Assembly: GCA_913776255.1 (NCBI GenBank) | Contig: CAJYLV010000068.1 | Span: 62,001-126,000 of the forward strand | Length of the DNA: 64,000 nt | Direction: 5' to 3' | From: an uncultured Sphingomonas sp. | Lineage (GTDB): Bacteria; Pseudomonadota; Alphaproteobacteria; Sphingomonadales; Sphingomonadaceae | Part shown: one piece after another, positions 45,498 to 53,665 of the stretch | How the letters are laid out: each line of letters opens with the position of its first letter | How positions within the stretch are numbered: the first letter of the stretch is position 1 | Notes under the pieces: generated by a model | The model's input: the letters and a program-made list of their open reading frames with translations, nothing else | What the model was told of the DNA's origin: nothing | Database searches by the model: none | Made by a program: the position numbers and the translations under genes

Positions 45498-48236
45498 ATG
45501 TCCATGCTGACGAATGCGCGCCTGCTCGCCTCGAGCGCCGCGCTGGCGATCACCGTCGCCGCGACCACCGCCGCCGCGCAGACCGCGCCCGTGCCGGGCA
45601 CCACGCCGCCGTCGGCCGACGCGCCCGCCGCCTCCGACGAGATCGTCGTCACCGGCATCCGCCAGAGCCTGAGCAGCGCGCAGAACATCAAGCAGAACTC
45701 CGACGCGATCGTCGACGCGCTGGTCGCGGAGGACATCGGCAAATTCCCCGACAACAACGCGTCGGAGGCGATCGCGCGGATCACCGGCGTGCAGGTGACG
45801 CGCTATCTCGACGAGGCGAACGGCGTGCTGATCCGCGGGCTGCCCAACGTCCAGACGACCGTCAACGGCCGCGAGATCTTCACCGCCGACGGACGCTCGG
45901 TCGCGATCCAGGACTTTCCGGCGCAGGCGGTGGCGCGCGTCGACGTGTTCAAGGCGGTGACCGCGCAGAATCTGGAAGGCGGGATCGCCGGGCTGCTCGA
46001 CGTCGGGCTGCGCCGGCCGTTCGACTTCAAGGGCTTCGAGCTCGCAGGTGCGCTGCGCGGCGTCTATAACGACCAGAGCCGCAAGCTCGACCCGATCGGC
46101 AGCCTGCTGGTCAGCGACCGCTGGCAGACCGGGATCGGCGAGATCGGCGCGCTGCTCAACGTCTCGTTCACGCAGACTCGCTACCTCAATTCGGTCCGCT
46201 ATCAGGGCTTTCAGGACAATGTCCCCGCCGCGCAGGCGATCCTGCCCGCCTCGGTGGGGCGCGACTTCACCTTCCCGCAGGACATCGGGCTGTTCTACGG
46301 GCGCGGCACGCGCCAGCGGCCGTCGGTCAACGGCTCGCTGCAATGGCAGCCGACCGACAATCTGATGATCTACGCCGACGGGCTGTGGCAGGCGTATCGC
46401 AACAAGAACGCCAACGACTTCTTCGGCGTGCCGATCCAGTCAAGCACCACCGGCGGCACCCCGCCGACGATCCGCAACGCGGTGCTGACCCCGGACGGCA
46501 CGACGCTGGAATCGTTCGACATCGACCTCGGCATCGTCAACGGCCCGACCAAGGAGTTCGGCGACAGCAGCACCGATACCTATCAGGGCGCGCTGGGCGC
46601 GAAATGGGAGGTCGGCAACGCGGTCTTAACCACCGACCTCGCCTATACGCGTTCGGTGGTCAGCAACACCTTCGGCCGCTTCGAGACCCAGACCGTGTCG
46701 CCGCTGTCGCTGGCGGTGCGGCTCAACGACCAGCGTAGCGTCAATTTCGTGCCGAGCGGGGTCGACTTCGCCAATCCCGACAGCTTCTACGTGCGCGGTG
46801 TCTATGACGAGCGCCGCCGCTCGGAGGGCAGCCAGTGGCAATGGCAGGGCAATGCGCTGATCGACACCGGCTCGGCCTTGTTCCCCAAGTTCCGGCTCGG
46901 CCTCCGCTACGCCGACCGCAACGCGCGGTCGCAGTTCGGCGGCCGCTATGCCGGGCTGTCGGGGCTGCGCGACGTCATCAGCAAGGTGCCGACCGTGTCG
47001 CAGGGCGGGATCATTGAAGCCGGGTTCCGCGGCGACGACGTCCAGCAGTTCCGCAGCTGGTACGCGCCCGACGCCTATCTGTTCAACGACAAGCTCGACG
47101 ACGTGCGCGGCTACGTTCGCGACGGCCTGACCCGGCTCAACGCCGATGCCGCGACGCAGGCGGCATGGGCGTCGGACGAACCGCGCTACGATCCGCTCGC
47201 GTCGTTCCGCGCGCGCGAGCAGGTGTTCTCGGGCTATGCGCAGCTCGATTACGCGTTCGACGTCGGCTTCCCGATCGACGGCGTGATCGGGACGCGCGTC
47301 GTCATCACGCGCAACCGCCTCGACGGCACCAACTCGCTGCCGATCCCCGGTACCGGCCAGACGCAGCTCGTCCCGATCGATTCGGCGACGCAATATGTCG
47401 ACGTGCTGCCGAACATCAGCGCGCAGCTGCATTTCACCGACCGGCTCAAGCTGCGGCTGTCGCGCACCGAGGCGCTGACCCGCCCCGGCTTCAACCAGAT
47501 CAACCCGACGCTGACGATCACGCAGGGAACGATCGGCGGCAACATCTCGTACACCGGCAATGGCGGCAATCCCGAGCTGCAACCGATCCGCTCGAACAAT
47601 TACGACGCGTCGCTCGAATATTATTTCTCGCGCACCGGATCGGTGTCAGTTGCGGGTTTCTATCGCGAGATCGAGGGGTTCATCAATTCGCTGCCGCAGG
47701 TCGTCAACGTCCAGCCGTTCGGCAACATCCTCGTCTACCGCCCGTCGAACTCCAGCTCGGGAACGATCAAGGGCATCGAGGCGGCGGCGACCACCTTCTT
47801 CGACTTCCTGCCCGGCGCGTTGCGCGGGCTCGGCGCACAGGCGAACTTCACCTATATCGACGGCGAGCAGGTCGTCCCCGCCGCCGCCAATTTCGCGGGC
47901 GGGCGTAACACCCTGCCCGGCGTGTCCAAGTACAGCTTCAACGTGATCGGGCTGTACGAACTGGGGCCGGCGAGCGTGCGGCTGGCCTATAATTACCGCA
48001 GCGCCAACGTCGACGGCTTCGGCGCGCCCGGCGTGTTCACCACCGTCTATTCGGACGCTGTCGGGCGGCTCGACCTGTCGGCGAGCTACAACGTCAACGA
48101 CAATATCACGCTGACCGCCGACGCCACCAACCTGCTGCGCACGCCATACCACAGCTACGTCAAGGACCCGCGCTACCCGCGCGACGTGCGCTGGGAAGCG
48201 AGCCTGTTGTCGGCGGGCGTGCGGTTCCGGTTCTAG
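45498..48236 (+). CDS. TonB-dependent receptor, Caulobacter/Sphingomonas carbohydrate type
   Basis: 912 aa, close to the usual length. Signal peptide, then DEIVVTGIRQSLSSAQNIKQNSDAIVDALVAEDIGKFPDNNASEAIARITGVQVTR: the segment from IRQSLSSA to FPDNN is the hallmark of the TIGR01782 group. The C-terminal strand ends LLSAGVRFRF. It should import the oligosaccharide of this locus across the outer membrane using TonB. The start has AAAAAGGGAGG seven bases upstream. It is the last gene of the LacI-controlled operon that starts with GH31. It is 51 bases after the GH-A gene. Confidence 0.95.
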   Translation: MSMLTNARLLASSAALAITVAATTAAAQTAPVPGTTPPSADAPAASDEIVVTGIRQSLSSAQNIKQNSDAIVDALVAEDIGKFPDNNASEAIARITGVQVTRYLDEANGVLIRGLPNVQTTVNGREIFTADGRSVAIQDFPAQAVARVDVFKAVTAQNLEGGIAGLLDVGLRRPFDFKGFELAGALRGVYNDQSRKLDPIGSLLVSDRWQTGIGEIGALLNVSFTQTRYLNSVRYQGFQDNVPAAQAILPASVGRDFTFPQDIGLFYGRGTRQRPSVNGSLQWQPTDNLMIYADGLWQAYRNKNANDFFGVPIQSSTTGGTPPTIRNAVLTPDGTTLESFDIDLGIVNGPTKEFGDSSTDTYQGALGAKWEVGNAVLTTDLAYTRSVVSNTFGRFETQTVSPLSLAVRLNDQRSVNFVPSGVDFANPDSFYVRGVYDERRRSEGSQWQWQGNALIDTGSALFPKFRLGLRYADRNARSQFGGRYAGLSGLRDVISKVPTVSQGGIIEAGFRGDDVQQFRSWYAPDAYLFNDKLDDVRGYVRDGLTRLNADAATQAAWASDEPRYDPLASFRAREQVFSGYAQLDYAFDVGFPIDGVIGTRVVITRNRLDGTNSLPIPGTGQTQLVPIDSATQYVDVLPNISAQLHFTDRLKLRLSRTEALTRPGFNQINPTLTITQGTIGGNISYTGNGGNPELQPIRSNNYDASLEYYFSRTGSVSVAGFYREIEGFINSLPQVVNVQPFGNILVYRPSNSSSGTIKGIEAAATTFFDFLPGALRGLGAQANFTYIDGEQVVPAAANFAGGRNTLPGVSKYSFNVIGLYELGPASVRLAYNYRSANVDGFGAPGVFTTVYSDAVGRLDLSASYNVNDNITLTADATNLLRTPYHSYVKDPRYPRDVRWEASLLSAGVRFRF

Positions 48237-48260
48237 AGGCGATCGGCGCACCGCTCGTTC

Positions 48261-48290
48261 GTCGCCCGGGGCTTGCACCGGGGCTCCGCC
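48261..48290. repeat. Degenerate REP-like hairpin between convergent genes
   Basis: CCCGG (48265-48269) and CCGGG (48278-48282) flank an eight-base loop. The sequence around it (GTCGCCCGGGGCTTGCACC and GGGGCTCCGCC) resembles the repeats at 908-939 and 18729-18760 with several changes. It lies between the convergent TonB receptor and SleB hydrolase genes, where a terminator is expected. Confidence 0.4.
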
Positions 48291-48379
48291 TCTTTCTGCC
48301 GAGCGCGGAGGGAGCAACCGAACTTGAGGTCAGGTCCGGGGCGGCGGGTGCGACCGGCACGCCCAGCCCCCTATGTGGC

Positions 48380-49045
48380 CTAGCGCCCCCGTGACCGCAC
48401 GTAGAAGAGGTGGGTGTCGACCGTGGCGACCTTGGTCATCGTGTCGCGCCAGTACGGCACCATCCAGTCGGCGTGATAATGGGTGGCGCGTCCCACCTCG
48501 GGGAAAACGCGCCCGGCAAGCGCGCGTCGGGCCGCTTGGCGCGCCATCGACCAACCGGTGTGCCGGGTACGACGCCGGATCGAGCCGTCGCAGGTAAAGG
48601 AGAACTGACAACCGGTGGCGCGGGCGAAGCCTTGATAGACGACGCCGCAGATCGTCCGCGGGAAGCCGGGCGACCGCGCCCGGTTGAGGATGACCTGCAT
48701 GACCGCGCGCTGCCCGCGCGGGTCGTCGCCGACTTCGTAGAGCGCAGCGGTGGCGAGGCAATCGACCGCCTGCGCCCGTTCGGCCGGGCCGCCACGAAAG
48801 CGAAAGGGGATCGCGCGTCCGCGCGCGCCGGTGACGACCGGGATCGCGCGGTTCGAGAGGCGCGCCTCGGCCATCGTCAGGCGGCGCGCGCGGCTCGCCT
48901 CTCGCGGCGAAGACGGGTGGCGCATCAGGCCCGCCACGATCACGACCGCAGCGGCGACGAAGATCAGCAACAGCCAGCGCTCCGCCGCCGCATCGCGTCG
49001 GGCCTGCTTGCGTCTGGGTCCGCGTGAGGTTCGCCGGGAGGCCAT
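48380..49045 (-). CDS. Membrane-anchored cell-wall hydrolase, SleB (Hydrolase_2) family
   Basis: 221 aa. A basic N-terminus is followed by one membrane helix (WLLLIFVAAAVVIVAGLM, about 24-41). The catalytic domain includes AVDCLATAALYEVGDDPRGQRAVMQVILNRARSPGFPRTICGVVYQG, with the conserved Glu replaced in context by YEVGDDPRGQ, and QFSFTCDG and ATHYHADWMVPYWRD. These are typical of SleB/CwlJ-like lytic transglycosylases. It probably remodels peptidoglycan in the periplasm. The stretch 49046-49309 upstream holds no gene I can support. Confidence 0.87.
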   Translation of the reverse strand: MASRRTSRGPRRKQARRDAAAERWLLLIFVAAAVVIVAGLMRHPSSPREASRARRLTMAEARLSNRAIPVVTGARGRAIPFRFRGGPAERAQAVDCLATAALYEVGDDPRGQRAVMQVILNRARSPGFPRTICGVVYQGFARATGCQFSFTCDGSIRRRTRHTGWSMARQAARRALAGRVFPEVGRATHYHADWMVPYWRDTMTKVATVDTHLFYVRSRGR

Positions 49046-49309
49046 CCCGCGCCTGCTAGCGCAAGACAGCGTTCCGCGCAGCCTGTCCGCGCTCCGATCG
49101 CGACGACATCCGGAGCGTCGGGCGATCGACCATCAGTCTCCGGCGCCCATCGGACACCTTTACCACCCGGCTGCCGCCCACTTTCGTTTCCTGCGTATAC
49201 AGGCCGGCTGACGGTCGTTCGCGGCGCGACCCTGACTGGCCCCCGACCGCCGCCGGCCGCCATGACCAACCCGCTACACCTCGAAACGCTGCGCCGCACG
49301 TTGAAGCGC

Positions 49310-50695
49310 CTATCTGGACAGGTCGGTGAACAGCGATTCGTAATAGGCGATGCCGGGCGCGATATTGTCGATCGGGGTTCGCTCGTTGAGCCCGTGGCTG
49401 AAATCGTCCGACTCCTTGATGAAGGTCGGGCTTGCGCCATAGCTGGGGACGTGGTGATAACGGAACCACATGCTGTCGCTGGCGCCCGCCGACATGCTGG
49501 GGAACACCGGCACGCCCGGACGGGTCTTCGCCATCGCCTTGGTCACCGCGGCAACGAAATCCGCGCGCATCGGCGACGCGTCGTTGGGCACCGAGCCCTC
49601 GCTGACGTCGCGGATCGTCATCTTGGGTTCGGCCGCGACCTGCCTGAGCGTCGCCATCACGTCGGCCGGCTTGACGCCCGGAAAGATCCGGCAATTGATG
49701 TTCGCGGTCGCGCGCTGCGGGAGCGCGTTGAGCGCATGGCCGCCATTGACCATCGTCGAAACGCAGGTGGTGCCGATCTGCCCGACATAGGCTGGGTCGG
49801 CGGCGAGCGTGGCGATCGCCTTCTCGTCTTTGGGGTTGGCGGCGAAGGCGCGCATCGCGGCGGCGAGTTCGCCGGTCTTCTGCTTGGCGGCTTCCTCGAA
49901 GAATTTCTTGGTCAGGTCCGACAGTTGCGGCGTGAAGCGGTAATTGCCGATCCGCACCAGCGCCGCCGACAGTTGGTTAATCGCGTTTTCCGGCCGCGGC
50001 GCGGAGCTGTGCCCGCCGGGATTGGTGACGGTCAACTCGAAATCGGCATAGGTCTTCTCGGCGCCGTTCCAGGTGAAGAATTGCGGACGCCCGTCCTCGC
50101 CGAGCCGTCCGCCGCCGCCGTCGATGTTGATGACCAGCTCGGCATTCTTCAGTTGCTCGGCGATCAGCGCGCTGGTCTTCATGCGCGTTTCCTCGTCGCC
50201 GGAGAATTCGAGCACGATGTCGCGGCGCGGCCGGTAACCGGCGCGCTTCATCTGCACCAGCGCGGCGATCGTCACCGCGGCGTCGAGCTTCATGTCGGTC
50301 GCGCCGCGGCCATAGAGATAACCGTTCTCGATCACCGGCGTGAAGGGATCGCGCTGCCAGTCGGCGGGCTTGGCCTCGACGACATCGATATGGCCCGAGA
50401 TCACCAGCGGCTTGGCGCCGCGGTCGGTGCCCGGCCAGCGCGCGATCAGATAGGCGGTGTCGTCGACGGGCGTGACCGTGACGTCGGTGATGCCGCCCGC
50501 GACCAGCACCGACTTCAGATAAGCGGCGAGCTGCGGGGTCTGGTTGCCCGGCCCGGCGACGCTGCGGAAGGCGATCGCGCGTTTGGCGATGTCGAGCGCC
50601 TGCGCCTCCGCCGTCGGCTCGGCATGGAGCGTGGCCAGCGGCGTGGCGCAAAGCAGCGCCGCGCCGACCAGCGAAGAAAACCTGACGCGCTTCAT
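49310..50695 (-). CDS. Exported M20 metallopeptidase
   Basis: 461 aa with a signal peptide (SSLVGAALLCATPLATLHA). The M20 di-zinc core is visible: LVISGHIDVV (His), GRGATDMKLD (bridging Asp), EFSGDEETRM (catalytic Glu-Glu), plus a dimerisation domain in the middle (NPGGHSSAPRPENAI). The last His ligand should lie near ESDDFSHGLNERTPI. It is an exported aminoacylase/carboxypeptidase-like enzyme. It is probably a single gene; the nearest gene on its strand is over 200 bases away. Confidence 0.92.
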   Translation of the reverse strand: MKRVRFSSLVGAALLCATPLATLHAEPTAEAQALDIAKRAIAFRSVAGPGNQTPQLAAYLKSVLVAGGITDVTVTPVDDTAYLIARWPGTDRGAKPLVISGHIDVVEAKPADWQRDPFTPVIENGYLYGRGATDMKLDAAVTIAALVQMKRAGYRPRRDIVLEFSGDEETRMKTSALIAEQLKNAELVINIDGGGGRLGEDGRPQFFTWNGAEKTYADFELTVTNPGGHSSAPRPENAINQLSAALVRIGNYRFTPQLSDLTKKFFEEAAKQKTGELAAAMRAFAANPKDEKAIATLAADPAYVGQIGTTCVSTMVNGGHALNALPQRATANINCRIFPGVKPADVMATLRQVAAEPKMTIRDVSEGSVPNDASPMRADFVAAVTKAMAKTRPGVPVFPSMSAGASDSMWFRYHHVPSYGASPTFIKESDDFSHGLNERTPIDNIAPGIAYYESLFTDLSR

Positions 50696-50840
50696 GATCT
50701 GTTTCCCGACCCGTTTTTCTCAACGCTAGGCCACTGAAGCGAAAAGGCAACCGCCTTGGGGACCGCCACCGCCGCTCCGCCGTGGCGCGACTTCTCTTGG
50801 CTGTTGACGCCGGCCGTGGTGACGCTAGCGGCGGAAGGCT

Positions 50841-52316
50841 ATGGTCATGATCGTCGCTCGTCGCGCGCTGCTGCTCATCGGAGCCCTGTTCGGTGCGTCG
50901 GCTGCGGCACCGATCGACGATTGGGCGGCGGTGACGCGGCGCGATGCGCAGGCCTTCCACGACGCGATCGCGGGCAACCATCCCGGTCCGTACAACACGC
51001 GCGATCGCGGGTTCAGCAGGCGCAACGATGCCGGGCTGGCGCTGGCGATCCGGCGCGCCGAGCGGGTGCGTTCCTACGGCGGCTATGTCGCGGCGATGCG
51101 CGGCTATGTCGCCACGTTCGACGATGGCCATGTCGCCCTCGATCTCAGCAACGACGTCGCGCTTCCGCTCGCCTGGGCCGGCTTCCTGACCGGCTTCGAC
51201 GCGACGGGCGCGCAGGTCGTCCGGACGACCGCGAGCGATGTCGACCTGCCGCTCGGCGCGACCCTGCGGCAATGCGACGGCGTCCCGGCGGCGGCGCTCG
51301 CGCAGCGCAACGTCGGCGTGTTCCGGGGCCGGTGGCAGCTCGAGAGCCAGCGCGCCCTGAACGGCGGCCGGCTGTTCATCGACGCCGGCAACCCCTTCGT
51401 CGCGCGGCCCCGCCGGTGCGTCTTCACGGTCGCCGGGAAGAAACGCGCCGTCGATCTCGCGTGGCGCCCGCTGCCCGACGCCTCGTTCGACGAACGGTTC
51501 GCCACGACCTCGCAGCGCGCCCGCCCGGCGTTTGCGAGCAAGACACTGGACGACGGCACGCGCTGGTACGGCCTGCCGAGCTTCGATGGCGATCCCGCCG
51601 GCACGGCGGCGAAGGCATTGACGCCGATGATCGCCGGGCTGCGTCACGACCGTGCGGCGATCAGCACGGCGCCGCGGATCGTGCTCGACCTGCGCGGCAA
51701 CGGCGGCGGCTCGTCGGACTGGTCGCGGCAGATCGCGGTCATCCTGTGGGGCGAGGGGGCGGTGGCGGCGGCCGAAGAGCATGCCACGGCGGTCGACTGG
51801 CGCGCCTCGCCGGGCAATCTGGCGGCGATGCAGGCGTATCGCGATCAATGGCGGGATGCGCCGGACGTGTCGGCCGAGGCCAGGGACTGGGCCACCCGCA
51901 CCGCCGCCGGTCTCGCCGGGGCGCTGTCGAGCGGACAGCCGCTGTGGCGCGAGCCGCAGGAGCCCGTCGCCGGCGCGGCCGTCACGCCGGCCGTGGCGGC
52001 GGGTCGGCTGGCCGTGCCGCCGGTCTTCGTCCTAACCGATTGGGGGTGCGCGTCGGCGTGCCTCGACGCGGTCGATCTCTGGACCGCGCTCGGCGCGCGG
52101 CAGATCGGGCAGGAGACGAGCGCCGATTCGCTGTACATGGACGTGCGCGAGATCGCGATGCCGAGCGGGCTGGGCAGCGCGGTCGTGCCGATGAAGGTCT
52201 ATCGCGGCCGCAAACGCGGCTCGAACGTCCCCGCCATCCCCGGCATCCGCTATCCGGGGGACATGCGCGACAGCGCCGCGCTGGAGCGATGGGTGTCGGC
52301 GCTCGGCCGGCCCTGA
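50841..52316 (+). CDS. Exported S41-like (C-terminal-processing) peptidase family protein
   Basis: 491 aa with a signal peptide (ARRALLLIGALFGASAAA). The S41/ClpP-crotonase-like core appears in IVLDLRGNGGGSSDWSRQIAVILWG and VFVLTDWGCASACLDAVDLWTALGARQIGQETSADS. In this class the nucleophile Ser is expected in GCASAC. I see no clear PDZ domain; the first 250 residues are unassigned (FDDGHVALDLSN, CDGVPAAALAQRNVG). It is probably a periplasmic hydrolase of unknown target. It begins 145 bases from the divergent M20 gene. Confidence 0.75.
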   Translation: MVMIVARRALLLIGALFGASAAAPIDDWAAVTRRDAQAFHDAIAGNHPGPYNTRDRGFSRRNDAGLALAIRRAERVRSYGGYVAAMRGYVATFDDGHVALDLSNDVALPLAWAGFLTGFDATGAQVVRTTASDVDLPLGATLRQCDGVPAAALAQRNVGVFRGRWQLESQRALNGGRLFIDAGNPFVARPRRCVFTVAGKKRAVDLAWRPLPDASFDERFATTSQRARPAFASKTLDDGTRWYGLPSFDGDPAGTAAKALTPMIAGLRHDRAAISTAPRIVLDLRGNGGGSSDWSRQIAVILWGEGAVAAAEEHATAVDWRASPGNLAAMQAYRDQWRDAPDVSAEARDWATRTAAGLAGALSSGQPLWREPQEPVAGAAVTPAVAAGRLAVPPVFVLTDWGCASACLDAVDLWTALGARQIGQETSADSLYMDVREIAMPSGLGSAVVPMKVYRGRKRGSNVPAIPGIRYPGDMRDSAALERWVSALGRP

Positions 52317-52338
52317 TGCGGCGCGCCGCCGGGCGGCC

Positions 52339-52746
52339 TCAATCGGCCCATTCGCCCTGCTGCGCCCGCGCGCTGTCATAGGCGATCACGGCGTCGGCCA
52401 TCGCCCGTTCCTGCGCGAGCGCCCATGCACATAGCGCCTCGAAGGGCGCACGGAGCGAGTGGCCCAGCGGGGTGATCGTGTAGACGACCCCGATCGGCGT
52501 CGTCGGGATCACGGCGCGGGTAATCAGCCCGTGCCGCTCCAGCCGCTTCAACGCATCGGCCAGCGACTTGTGGGTGATGCCGTCGAGCCGGCGCTTGATC
52601 TCGTTGAAGCGCGCCGGCTGCGGGCACAGCACGGTGAGGATCATGATCGTCCATTTGTCCGCGATCTTGTCCAGCACCGGGCGGATGCGCGGGACGTCGA
52701 GCAATGCCTGACAGGACAATGTCTGCAGGTCGGTATCGCGCGCCAT
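52339..52746 (-). CDS. HxlR-family (DUF24) winged-helix regulator
   Basis: 135 aa from ATG 52746; the longer open frame upstream is antisense to the SDR gene. CQALLDVPRIRPVLDKIADKWTIMILTVLCPQPARFNEIKRRLDGITHKSLADALKRLERHGLITR is the typical HxlR DNA-binding segment, with an early Cys (Cys12) as in redox- or aldehyde-responsive members. VVYTITPLGHSLRAPFEALCAW closes the wing. It is divergent from an SDR gene and should control it, probably through the inverted repeat at 52778-52798. Confidence 0.92.
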   Translation of the reverse strand: MARDTDLQTLSCQALLDVPRIRPVLDKIADKWTIMILTVLCPQPARFNEIKRRLDGITHKSLADALKRLERHGLITRAVIPTTPIGVVYTITPLGHSLRAPFEALCAWALAQERAMADAVIAYDSARAQQGEWAD

Positions 52747-52777
52747 ATCTACTCTACTCCAGGTGCGTTCTTGATAG

Positions 52778-52798
52778 CAGATATGCTTGGTATATCTG
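52778..52798. promoter_or_regulatory. Inverted repeat between the HxlR and SDR genes
   Basis: CAGATAT (52778-52784), seven bases, then ATATCTG (52792-52798): a perfect dyad with 7-base arms. It lies 32 bases from the HxlR start and 30 bases before the SDR ATG. AT-rich dyads of this size are typical of HxlR operators, so both genes may be controlled from here. Confidence 0.6.
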
Positions 52799-52827
52799 GA
52801 TTGCCGTCGTGAATGGAAGGACGAACG

Positions 52828-53559
52828 ATGGCAAGAATGGCAGACAAGGTCGCACTGGTGGTCGGCGGCGCGAAGGGGATCGGTCTCGCGATCGCCCGCC
52901 GGCTGGCGGAGGAGGGAGCGACGGTGGCTCTGACCGGGCGCCGTCGCGACGAAGTCGCCGCCGCGGCAGAGCGCATCGGCCCCGCAGCATCGGGGATCGC
53001 CGCCGACGCTGCCGCCCCGGACGATCTCGCGCGGGTCGTCGCGGATGTGCGGCAGCGGCACGGACGGATCGACGCGCTGGTGCTGAACGCCGGCCTGTCG
53101 GAACCCGCCACGATCGCCGACGCGACCGCCGACCATTTCGACCGGCATTTCGCGGTCAATGCGCGCGGCGCGCTGTTCGGCCTTCAGGCGGCGCTGCCGG
53201 CGCTCGGCGAGGGCGCGTCGGTGCTGCTGGTCGGGTCGATCGCCGACGTCATGGGCGTGACCCCGTTCAGCACCTATGGCGCGACGAAAGCCGCGCTGCG
53301 CTCCTATGCGCGCAGCTGGGCAGCCGAACTCGCGCCGCGCCGCATCCGCGTCAACGTCGTCGCGCCGGGGCCGACCGACACCGACATGATGGCCGCGGTC
53401 GACGACGAGATGCGCCGGACACTGATCGCGCCCATCCCGCTCGGCCGCATGGCGCGCCCCGACGAGGTCGCCGCCGCCGCGGCGTTTCTCCTCAGCGACG
53501 ACGCCAGCTTCGTCACCGGCGCGGAGCTTTGCGTCGACGGTGGCATGCGACAGGTCTAG
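52828..53559 (+). CDS. Short-chain dehydrogenase/reductase (SDR)
   Basis: 243 aa from ATG 52828, with GGAAGG seven bases upstream; ATG 52813 lacks such a site. Classical SDR marks: cofactor motif GGAKGIGLAIA (about 14-24), TGRRRDE, LVLNAGLSEP (NAG), catalytic Ser in LLVGSIADVMG, Tyr-x-x-x-Lys in YGATKAALRS, and PGPTDTDMM. The Arg residues after the first strand suggest NADP(H). It reduces or oxidises a small carbonyl or alcohol. Divergence from an HxlR regulator suggests induction by a reactive compound, an inference from family behaviour. Confidence 0.93.
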   Translation: MARMADKVALVVGGAKGIGLAIARRLAEEGATVALTGRRRDEVAAAAERIGPAASGIAADAAAPDDLARVVADVRQRHGRIDALVLNAGLSEPATIADATADHFDRHFAVNARGALFGLQAALPALGEGASVLLVGSIADVMGVTPFSTYGATKAALRSYARSWAAELAPRRIRVNVVAPGPTDTDMMAAVDDEMRRTLIAPIPLGRMARPDEVAAAAAFLLSDDASFVTGAELCVDGGMRQV

Positions 53560-53665
53560 GTCGCCGGATCGCGGCGGGCGGCGCGGCATGGACCCACGGG
53601 GCGGAGGTCGCCGCCGCCCCGAACAGCGGCGCCCCCACGACGCCGCGCTTGCCGGTCGCCTCAGG

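Noticed and set aside
43470..46343. 957-codon minus-strand open frame across the GH-A enzyme and TonB receptor
   Set aside because: Same shadow effect: composition typical of antisense frames, no start signal, no domain. The plus strand genes have signal peptides and catalytic motifs.
49056..49694. Minus-strand frame upstream of SleB as a small gene
   Set aside because: Most of it is a second frame over the M20 peptidase; the remaining part (49056-49309) has no start or domain.
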